Assembly (NCBI GenBank): GCA_964472385.1
Contig: CAYYLT010000227.1
Coordinates: 1-5,674 of the forward strand
Direction of reading: 5' to 3'
Length of the DNA: 5,674 nucleotides
Source of the DNA: JAGXLC01 sp964472385
GTDB lineage: Bacteria; Bacteroidota; Bacteroidia; Bacteroidales; UBA12077
The notes below the pieces were generated by a model. The model did not search any database. It was not told the DNA's origin and saw only the letters and a list, made by a program, of their open reading frames with translations. The translations under genes were made by a program, and so were the position numbers. Of this stretch, positions 1 through 5,417 are shown piece after piece; the first letter of the stretch is position 1; each line of letters begins with the position of its first letter.

Positions 1-373
1 CTTTCGACGCCTTGCATCTACCCAAAACTTGACGCATGAATAATGCAGGATAGAACAGCCCTGAAATTTTTATTACATAATCATAGGGCAATTAATAGCT
101 TATATTAAAAACAGGTACCGAATTTTTGCATATCAAATTTATAAAAGAAGGTAAGAATGAAAAAATCAAGTTTAACCAAATCTTTCACAAGTTTTGGGGG
201 TGATGCAAATAGCAGAATAGCAACTACCTCATAAAAAACCTAATATCAATCATTTAATATATGCGTTCAAAAAAAATCAATTTTTCCCGTTTTTTTTGTC
301 CACACGGAACAGGATTCACCCTTTTAGTTAGTGAAAGCTTAATACAAAAGTTGAATTATTGAAAATTCCTCCA
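1..373. other. AT-rich upstream region without a convincing gene
   Basis: This stretch precedes the FecR-curlin gene. No reading frame in it looks like a conserved protein. A short + strand frame is open from base 2 to a TAA at 41-43 and could be the tail of an upstream gene, but 13 codons cannot be judged. A 25-codon ORF lies at 157-234 and is listed separately. An inverted repeat of C plus eight A (268-276) and eight T plus G (290-298) flanks a 13-nt loop; it is AT-only apart from the end pair and could be a weak terminator or bent DNA. A TTTAACCAAA box at 171-180 matches the core of the leader repeats found farther downstream. I could not find a clear Bacteroidota promoter (TTTG, ~19 nt, TAnnTTTG). 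No ECF sigma gene is present, although FecR-type genes usually follow one. Confidence 0.6.
157..234 (+). CDS. Possible 25-aa small ORF, unknown
   Basis: An ATG at 157 opens 25 codons to TAA at 232-234. The product starts MKKSSLTKSFTSFGG and is polar, with no hydrophobic stretch, so it is neither a signal peptide nor a membrane peptide. A purine-rich GAAGG (147-151) sits 5 nt before the ATG and is a fair ribosome binding site for this phylum. Its first codons contain the TTTAACCAAA box (171-180) that also marks the leaders of the curlin genes. It may be a leader peptide, the remnant of a curlin-gene start, or chance; I see nothing that proves translation. Confidence 0.2.
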   Translation: MKKSSLTKSFTSFGGDANSRIATTS

Positions 374-2029
374 ATGAAGTATACTGAATATAATGTAGAA
401 GATTTCGTGCTCGATGAAAGCTTCAGGAACTGGGTGCTCATGGACAATGCCGGTAATGAAGCTAAATGGAGAGCATGGATATACCGGTATCCTCAGATGA
501 AACCGGTAGTAGAAGAAGCACAATACATTATTTACAGGCTTCATGGCGAGGAGGTTCAGGTTAGTCAGGAAGAAATTGACCATCAATTTGAAGAAGTAGC
601 CGACTATTTTAACAAAACCACTCAGAAAAGCGGCAATAAATTTTTGTCTTTTGAATCCTTGGCCAAAATTGCTGCAGTCGTTCTTATGCTGATCACTTTA
701 GGAGCAGGATTATTCTATCATTCCTGGAAAGATCAGCAAACGCAGGTTGCAGAGAACAACCAAAAGGAAGCTACAACATTTCCATCCCAGGAAAATAATG
801 CGGTCGTCAGCGAGTCCCAATCCACTGCTTCACCAAACACTACTGCCGAAAAAACACTGCAAGAATCTGCACAAGCAACCAGCCCGGACAATTCCACGCA
901 ACAACAAACAACCCTTGCCGGTGCTTCTTCATCTCAACCCAATGAAACAAGCAAAACGGATCAAAAAAAGCCTCAAACCCTAACATACGCTGCATCTAAA
1001 GGAGAGCAGCAAAAAATTACCCTCCCGGATGGTTCTAAAGTATACCTCAATGAAAATTCACAACTGGCATTTGCAGAAGATTGGGAAAACGGCACCGAAA
1101 GAAAGGTAGAACTAAAAGGCGAAGCTTATTTTCAGGTTGAAGAACAAGTATATCAGGGCCGCAAAATAAAATTTGTAGTCATTGCCCAGGATGTGCGCGT
1201 CGAAGTGGTAGGAACTGAATTTACCGTTAAAGAGTTGATTCAAAGTACCCAGGTATTCTTGCAGTCGGGTAAGATCATGCTGGATCTTCCCAAATTGGGG
1301 AAACGTGTTGAAATGGATCCCAATGAAATGGTGGAATACAATAAAACATCAGGACGCATGAAACTCAGTGAGGGAGTAGATAAATCATCTTTCATTTCAT
1401 GGGTCAACAATTTCGATCAGGTGGTACGCGAAGCGGAAGAATACATGAAAGGCAGCAAGCAAGGGAGTTCACAAAGCACAGGACAAGGAAACAATACCAG
1501 CCGGGTTCTCCAGAGTGGGGACGAAAATAGCGCTTACATCCAGCAAATTGGGGAAAACAACAAATCGGTACAGGTACAAAGCGGTATGGCCAATCAGGCC
1601 CAAAGTAATATCAGCGGTGCCAGAGATGACAATGATGAGCTTTCATGGTCCACCGGACAGATCCAACATGGAGAAGGTAATGTTTCCATATTCAACATTG
1701 TGGATTCATACAATTCCAATATGTTCTCAGGACAGGCAGGAAAAAGTAACACCGTCAGAGCCACCAGCAAAGGCGAAGAGAACATGGGCCTGACCATCCA
1801 GTTTGGCCAGGGAAATAAAGCCCATATTTACCAGGAAGGTAGGGAAAACGATGTGATCATCCTTCAGAAAGGTGAAGGCAATATAGTGGGGCCGGCCCTT
1901 GAGGAAGGCGTTTATCAGCAAGGGCAATATAACGAAGTGGATATTCTGCAGAAAGGCATAAACAATCAGGCCAAAACGATGCAGCGGGGAAGCAGAAACA
2001 AAACCAACATCAATCAAAATGGTAACTAA
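374..2029 (+). CDS. FecR-family membrane anti-sigma factor fused to a periplasmic curlin-repeat array
   Basis: The 551-aa product starts at ATG 374; an in-frame TTG at 359 would add five residues, but the family-like N-terminus (DESFRNWV at 14-21) fits the ATG. Residues 1-80 form a charged helical cytoplasmic domain resembling the sigma-binding region of Bacteroidota FecR proteins. Residues 96-115 are a single membrane helix. Residues 116-203 are a Q/N/S/T-rich linker. Residues ~204-300 are a FecR domain, with the hallmarks ITLPDGSKVYLNENS, VELKGEAYFQV and VRVEVVGTEFTVKE. A bridge ending in SFISWVNN (~339-346) leads, in family members, to a short transducer-contact domain (DUF4974). Here it leads to QxGxxN curlin repeats from about 368 to the last residue, 13 motifs mostly 11 residues apart. 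FecR proteins control ECF sigma factors; the curlin half suggests a sensor of amyloid subunits, which is inference. No sigma gene is adjacent. Curlin genes follow with no strong terminator between, so cotranscription is possible. Confidence 0.92.
   Translation: MKYTEYNVEDFVLDESFRNWVLMDNAGNEAKWRAWIYRYPQMKPVVEEAQYIIYRLHGEEVQVSQEEIDHQFEEVADYFNKTTQKSGNKFLSFESLAKIAAVVLMLITLGAGLFYHSWKDQQTQVAENNQKEATTFPSQENNAVVSESQSTASPNTTAEKTLQESAQATSPDNSTQQQTTLAGASSSQPNETSKTDQKKPQTLTYAASKGEQQKITLPDGSKVYLNENSQLAFAEDWENGTERKVELKGEAYFQVEEQVYQGRKIKFVVIAQDVRVEVVGTEFTVKELIQSTQVFLQSGKIMLDLPKLGKRVEMDPNEMVEYNKTSGRMKLSEGVDKSSFISWVNNFDQVVREAEEYMKGSKQGSSQSTGQGNNTSRVLQSGDENSAYIQQIGENNKSVQVQSGMANQAQSNISGARDDNDELSWSTGQIQHGEGNVSIFNIVDSYNSNMFSGQAGKSNTVRATSKGEENMGLTIQFGQGNKAHIYQEGRENDVIILQKGEGNIVGPALEEGVYQQGQYNEVDILQKGINNQAKTMQRGSRNKTNINQNGN
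1475..2026 (+). repeat. Curlin-type repeat array in the anti-sigma protein
   Basis: This encodes residues ~368-551. The glycines of the QxG motifs fall at 382, 393, 404, 433, 456, 467, 478, 489, 500, 517, 528, 539 and 550. The usual spacing is 11, with three irregular gaps (29, 23 and 17). Most are followed three residues later by Asn (385, 396, 407, 436, 459 and so on). An 11-residue period is half of the 22-residue rung of CsgA, in which each turn of the beta-solenoid carries two strands. The array ends exactly at a partial motif (NINQNGN), so the protein stops inside the solenoid with no cap or other C-terminal domain. Confidence 0.9.
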
Positions 2030-2038
2030 TAAATTAGA

Positions 2039-2163
2039 CCCAATTGTTTAACCGAATAAAATATTGTATGCCCAATTGTTTAATCAAAAATGAAAAAATT
2101 ATGAAAACAAAGAGCTCATTTCAAACCTTTAAAAATTGTTTAACCAAAAATTCAAATGTTATG
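2039..2163 (+). repeat. Triplicated ~32-nt leader repeat before the first fibre gene
   Basis: Three related units each end in ATG: 2039-2070, 2071-2103 (directly adjacent) and 2131-2163. The shared core is AATTGTTTAACCAAAAAT, with variants TTTAACCGAA in unit 1 and TTTAATCAAA in unit 2. The first 25 nt of unit 2 match the orphan copy at 5388-5412 at 24 of 25 positions. An 18-nt stretch of unit 3 (2134-2151) is identical to 5391-5408. The third ATG is the probable start of the curlin gene. The units could be duplicated translation leaders, binding sites for a regulator, or mRNA structure elements; the sequence does not decide. Confidence 0.75.
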
Positions 2164-3309
2164 AAAAGATTAGTTAGTGTATTGGTAGCTGTCATGTTTA
2201 TGACCGGCATGGTAGTTGCTCAAAGTAATGAATCTGATGTAGAACAAGAAGGAACAGGACACGAGGCTACTGTGAACCAAAATGGAAGCTCCAATACGAG
2301 CGACATTGTTCAGGATCAGGGCTTTAACTATGACCTGGACCGTGGCAGTAAAGCCGAGGTCGATCAGGATGGAAACAATAACAGCAGCGACATCAATTCA
2401 TGGGGCTGGAATCATGAGGTTTACGTAACCCAAAATGGTTCGGAAAACGCAAGTGCCATCAAACAGTCCGGTGGTGAAAACGATGCTTATGTCGACCAGA
2501 TTGGTGACAAAAACATCCTCAGAGGAAGATCACAAGGTTCTGCTGCTTTTCAAAAAGCAGGTGATCCTTTTGGCAATGACAAAAACTATTTTGACGTAGA
2601 TCAGACTGGTAATGAAAACACAGTAGGCATGTGGCAAGAGCACAGCGCTGAAGCGGTAGTTAATCAAAACGGGGACAAAAACCTCACCGAAATCTATCAG
2701 TCCGGCCCGGCTTATGGCGACGACAACACTGCCAACGTAGTCATCAACGGTGATGAAAACATAACTGATGTTCACCAGGATGGTGATGGAAACAGCTCCA
2801 CTCAAAGTGTGGGTCATCCCAATTACATCTCCAATAGCAATGAATTCACTTCCAAGCAGGTAGGTAACGGCAACATTGCTTCTGCTGGATTACAAAAAGG
2901 TGATGACAATGTTGTTGATATTGATCAAATGGGAGACAACAACTACACCGAACTGAGTGTCAAATATGGTGACAACAATGAAGCAGTAGTTGATGTTGAC
3001 GGTGATGTCAACAGGAGCAGAATTTCTGTTAGCACACAATGGGGTGATATGTCTGATGGTAACCAGATCGATCTGACCCAGGATGGTTATCAAAACTATG
3101 CCTCCGGTGATATCGAAGGTGACAACAACGACATCGACGTTCTGCAGCAAGGTGATTACAACCGCGTAGGAACCTCCTGGTATACAAAAGACGGATTTGA
3201 TGTGCTGGGTAACAACAATACCATTGACATTGAACAAATGTCTAACAGTAACAAATCTCTGAACTCGGTTGTTGGCAATAGCAATTCCATTAACGTAAGC
3301 CAGCACTAA
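2161..3309 (+). CDS. Secreted curlin-repeat protein 1 (CsgA-like amyloid fibre subunit)
   Basis: The 382-aa product starts at ATG 2161. This start places a Sec signal peptide at the very N-terminus (MKRLVSVLVAV... with cleavage expected after A20 in VVA|QSN) and aligns with the signal peptide of the next gene. In-frame upstream starts (ATG 2101 and 2068, TTG 2044) would bury the signal peptide behind a polar extension. The mature chain is almost all curlin half-repeats of the form (D/N/K)QxGxxN, about 25 copies at a period near 11 residues, for example VDIDQMGDNN (252-261). A non-repeat loop (~119-143) interrupts the array. The protein is strongly acidic, with Asp replacing Gln at several ladder positions (DVDGDVN, HQDGDGN). 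Curlin proteins assemble into extracellular cross-beta fibres in biofilm matrix. There is no T9SS C-terminal domain; the chain ends NVSQH within a strand. It is much longer than E. coli CsgA (about 150 aa). The fibre role is inferred from the repeats. Confidence 0.9.
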   Translation: MKRLVSVLVAVMFMTGMVVAQSNESDVEQEGTGHEATVNQNGSSNTSDIVQDQGFNYDLDRGSKAEVDQDGNNNSSDINSWGWNHEVYVTQNGSENASAIKQSGGENDAYVDQIGDKNILRGRSQGSAAFQKAGDPFGNDKNYFDVDQTGNENTVGMWQEHSAEAVVNQNGDKNLTEIYQSGPAYGDDNTANVVINGDENITDVHQDGDGNSSTQSVGHPNYISNSNEFTSKQVGNGNIASAGLQKGDDNVVDIDQMGDNNYTELSVKYGDNNEAVVDVDGDVNRSRISVSTQWGDMSDGNQIDLTQDGYQNYASGDIEGDNNDIDVLQQGDYNRVGTSWYTKDGFDVLGNNNTIDIEQMSNSNKSLNSVVGNSNSINVSQH

Positions 3310-3310
3310 A

Positions 3311-3361
3311 ATTAAAATATAAGGGGAGGGCAGTTCTCTGCTCTTCCCATACTATTTTAAT
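3311..3361 (+). terminator. Long imperfect hairpin between the two fibre genes
   Basis: An inner stem pairs 3323-3333 (GGGGAGGGCAG) with 3338-3348 (CTGCTCTTCCC) across a TTCT loop: 11 pairs, two of them G-T wobbles. An outer stem pairs ATTAAAATA (3311-3319) with TATTTTAAT (3353-3361). Small internal loops separate the two. It begins just after the stop codon of the first fibre gene. No clean T-tract follows the inner stem; the T-run lies in the outer arm. It may be a leaky terminator or a 3'-end stabiliser giving different levels of the two fibre proteins. Confidence 0.65.
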
Positions 3362-3395
3362 TTATTAGTTCTTTTAACCAAAGGGAGATAAACCT

Positions 3396-4631
3396 ATGAA
3401 AAGATTAATGAGTCTATTAGCCGTGGTTGTTTGCATGACCGGCATGGTAGTTGCTCAAAGTAATGAGGCGACAACAACGCACGAGGGAAATGATAATACC
3501 ACCCAAATCGATCAAATCGGGCAGGATAATGAAGCCAGTGTTGAAATAGCAGGAGACAACAACACGGTGCAACATGCGCAATATGGAGACGGATCGGGTG
3601 AAGCTCTACCTGGCAGAAATCATCGAGATTTACCCTGGAGATTTGCCAAAAATCCCGGACAGGATAACATGGCCACTACCCTGATTGAAGGCAGTGACAA
3701 TAAAGCTGTTGTTTTCCAGGAAGGGAAAGGCAATGAAGCCAAACAGATGATTGAAGGGAATCAAAACGAGGTCTATACCAACCAGGATGGATCAAATAAC
3801 GCAGCTTCGGTAGAACAGGTGGGTATGAATAACTTTGTTCAGCAGGATCAGGATGCTTATATCCCTTTAGCTGAAAATTTTGATGGTAATGCCAATAGCG
3901 AAGCAGAAAAGAATCTATCCGATATCGTTCAGCGGGGTGATAACAACCATGTATGGTCCGATCAATTCGGAGATGGTAATGAAAATGAAGTGATGCAGGA
4001 TGGATCAAACAACCAGGCCTGGTTAAAACAGGGACTTAAAGATGCATACCATAGCAACGATAATGTGATGCATTATTCGGTGAAAGGTGACGGCAACAAG
4101 TTTTGGGGCACCCAAAAAGGCGATGGCAACATTATGATGGTAGACAATGGCAGTCAATATGATGGAGACCTAAACAATCAAAACTATATTGAAGCCGACC
4201 AGATTGGTAATAACAACGATATGCGTGTTCAGGTAAAAGGAGATTACAACAATGAAACCACCAGTGCTGTGGGCAAAAATCTAACCTTTTACCAGGAAGG
4301 ATCTGGTAACGAAATCAGGGGTCTCAGCGGAAGCGGTTCCAACTTCTTCTATGAAGGAGATTATGCCAAACAGCTTGTTGTCAGCCAGAATGGATCCGAT
4401 AACCTCGTAGAAGGCACAATAAAGCATGGCGCTTATCTGGACCTGAACGTGGATCAAAATGGATATGGTAACAATGCGCGTGTGGATATACGTGACTGGT
4501 ATAACACCGTTGATATTGACCAAATGGGCTCAAATAACGGTGCCGACGTATTCCAACGCGGGCAAAGCAACCTGTCCACCATATATCAAAATGGTTCGGG
4601 AAATCAGGCCACAATCAGTCAACAGCCTTAA
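3396..4631 (+). CDS. Secreted curlin-repeat protein 2 (CsgA-like amyloid fibre subunit)
   Basis: The 411-aa product begins MKRLMSLLAVVVCMTGMVVA, a Sec signal peptide cut after A20 before QSNE. The start is supported by AGGGAG at 3382-3387, the clearest ribosome binding site in the window, 8 nt before the ATG. The mature chain carries about 25 curlin half-repeats, for example TQIDQIGQDN (36-45), VDIDQMGSNN (372-381) and IYQNGSGN (396-403), and ends TISQQP inside a strand. Three stretches break the 11-residue rhythm: ~65-88 (Pro/Arg/Trp-containing), ~148-173 and ~209-222. These would project as loops from a beta-solenoid. It is a paralogue of the preceding gene, sharing signal peptide and repeat style but with different loops and somewhat fewer Asp ladder substitutions. 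The two may co-assemble or form alternative fibres. Export through a CsgG-like pore is expected from the family, but no pore gene is present here. Confidence 0.92.
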   Translation: MKRLMSLLAVVVCMTGMVVAQSNEATTTHEGNDNTTQIDQIGQDNEASVEIAGDNNTVQHAQYGDGSGEALPGRNHRDLPWRFAKNPGQDNMATTLIEGSDNKAVVFQEGKGNEAKQMIEGNQNEVYTNQDGSNNAASVEQVGMNNFVQQDQDAYIPLAENFDGNANSEAEKNLSDIVQRGDNNHVWSDQFGDGNENEVMQDGSNNQAWLKQGLKDAYHSNDNVMHYSVKGDGNKFWGTQKGDGNIMMVDNGSQYDGDLNNQNYIEADQIGNNNDMRVQVKGDYNNETTSAVGKNLTFYQEGSGNEIRGLSGSGSNFFYEGDYAKQLVVSQNGSDNLVEGTIKHGAYLDLNVDQNGYGNNARVDIRDWYNTVDIDQMGSNNGADVFQRGQSNLSTIYQNGSGNQATISQQP

Positions 4632-4708
4632 TTAAAAGGTGATGCACCTAATAAAAGGTTTGTTCTTTTTGCTTTCTATGACGAAAAATCATCAAAAATT
4701 AACTAATA

Positions 4709-4740
4709 GTTTAAAAACGAAAGGCCAAAAATGAAATGTT
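4709..4740 (+). repeat. Leader repeat interrupted by 10 nt, overlapping the start of the small curlin gene
   Basis: GTTTAA (4709-4714) and CCAAAAATGAAATGTT (4725-4740) together reproduce the orphan leader repeat at 5395-5416, except that ten extra bases (AAACGAAAGG, 4715-4724) lie between them. The insert ends 6 nt before the ATG and supplies a GAAAGG ribosome-binding-like sequence. The element therefore provides both the start codon and the first codons (Met-Lys-Cys) of the gene at 4731. Confidence 0.6.
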
Positions 4741-5318
4741 CTGTAAATATTGATCGCCTTTTGATGGTTTTTCTCTTATTTTGGTTTGGTGTGCACGCAG
4801 GAGGAGTGTTTGCGCAAAATGGATACATGACCATTGAGGAAATTGAAGCGGAATCGGGCAAAAAAGTATACAGACCCCATTGGACTAAGAAAAGGAATGG
4901 GCTTACCGATGCATTCAATTTTACTCCTTTGAAAACACTGCCTGATTTACAAAGAATGAGCCTCACTGATCCTGGAAATGAGCTCGCTGCAGTGAGGATG
5001 AAGGAAAATTACCTGTACCTGCTGATGGATGGAAAGCACAACAACATGCAAGCAACCCAGAATGGGAGGGACAATATTATGGATATCGGTGTTTATGGTA
5101 AATCCAATGAAGGCATTTACCATCAGCAAGGTAACTGGAACTATATATTCGATAGAATAGGTTCACCCCAGAATCCCGTATCTGGCCAACAGCATGAAAT
5201 CTATCAGCATGGGAATGAATTAGGCGTGATGAAGCGTGGGATACAAACCATTCCAATGATCATAAATCAACGCGGACAGGGCATGAAAATCCAAATTCAA
5301 GGAAGCCCTGTTAAATAG
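4731..5318 (+). CDS. Secreted protein with degenerate basic curlin repeats (candidate nucleator or minor subunit)
   Basis: The 195-aa product has a Sec signal peptide with a hydrophobic core at 10-28 and probable cleavage after A28 (VFA|QNG). ATG 4731 is preceded by GAAAGG at 4719-4724. Residues 29-97 are unique, charged and without curlin motifs; I do not recognise them. Residues 98-195 contain about seven weak half-repeats: MDGKHN, TQNGRDN, VYGKSN, HQQGNWN, YQHGNEL, NQRGQGM and a final IQGSPVK. By counting, the mature chain has 19 Lys/Arg against 16 Asp/Glu, and its last 40 residues carry five basic and two acidic residues, unlike the acidic fibre proteins. E. coli CsgB, the curli nucleator, also has a basic C-terminal repeat used in nucleation and surface attachment, so a CsgB-like role is plausible. 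That is analogy, not homology shown. It is the last gene before the terminator. It could instead be a surface adaptor or assembly factor. Confidence 0.85.
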   Translation: MKCSVNIDRLLMVFLLFWFGVHAGGVFAQNGYMTIEEIEAESGKKVYRPHWTKKRNGLTDAFNFTPLKTLPDLQRMSLTDPGNELAAVRMKENYLYLLMDGKHNNMQATQNGRDNIMDIGVYGKSNEGIYHQQGNWNYIFDRIGSPQNPVSGQQHEIYQHGNELGVMKRGIQTIPMIINQRGQGMKIQIQGSPVK

Positions 5319-5341
5319 CCCGGATTAAAAGATCATCAAAA

Positions 5342-5384
5342 AAAAAGAAATTGTCCCTGCTGCTAGCGGGGACAATTTCTTTTT
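5342..5384 (+). terminator. Strong rho-independent terminator of the curlin cluster
   Basis: The arm AAAGAAATTGTCCC (5344-5357) pairs perfectly with GGGACAATTTCTTT (5369-5382). The stem continues through a T-G wobble and GCT/AGC to a three-base loop, and A-T pairs extend it outward to 5342/5384. A run of T (5380-5384) follows the GC part, and a run of A precedes it, so it could work from both strands. It begins 23 nt after the stop codon of the small curlin gene and marks the end of the transcription unit. Confidence 0.9.
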
Positions 5385-5387
5385 ATA

Positions 5388-5417
5388 CCCAATTGTTTAA
5401 CCAAAAATGAAATGTTG
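5388..5417 (+). repeat. Orphan copy of the curlin leader repeat after the terminator
   Basis: The sequence begins CCCAATTGTTTAACC and continues with CAAAAATGAAATGTT. It matches unit 2 of the leader array (2071-2095) at 24 of 25 positions, unit 3 (2134-2151) at 18 of 18, and the last 16 nt of the leader before the gene at 4731. No curlin gene follows; the next likely gene starts 120 nt downstream. It may be the remnant of a lost paralogue's start, or a regulatory site for the next gene. Confidence 0.7.

Noticed and set aside
2..43. Open frame at the window edge ending in TAA, as the tail of an upstream gene
   Set aside because: Thirteen codons with no recognisable feature; a start on the opposite strand (ATG at 37-35) is equally possible. 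Not enough sequence to decide.
134..141. Reverse-strand TAnnTTTG promoter-like boxes (134-141 and 5435-5442)
   Set aside because: No matching TTTG at the proper distance that I could find, and no reverse-strand gene to drive.
291..298. TTTTTTTG before the anti-sigma gene as a Bacteroidota -7 element
   Set aside because: It is part of a T-run, differs from TAnnTTTG in the key A, and has no -33 partner.
359..373. TTG start five codons upstream of the anti-sigma gene ATG
   Set aside because: The ATG at 374 starts just before the family-like N-terminus, and no ribosome binding site favours the TTG.
2021..2040. Short hairpin at the stop codon of the anti-sigma gene (CTAAT/ATTAG with GGT/ACC)
   Set aside because: The loop is only two bases, the stem is AT-rich and bulged, and no T-tract follows, so a terminator is not supported.
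2039..2163. CRISPR array
   Set aside because: Two units are directly adjacent, the third is separated by 27 nt, the units diverge, and other copies lie at gene starts. There are no regular spacers.
2890..3306. Long reverse-strand open frame inside the first fibre gene, and similar ones in the other curlin genes
   Set aside because: They are antisense shadows of a repetitive coding sequence. Their products are Val/Ile-rich mirror images of the repeats with no start signals or family features.
4637..4649. AGGTG/CACCT hairpin after the second fibre gene
   Set aside because: Only five base pairs with a three-base loop, and the T-rich run is about ten bases away. Too weak to call a terminator.
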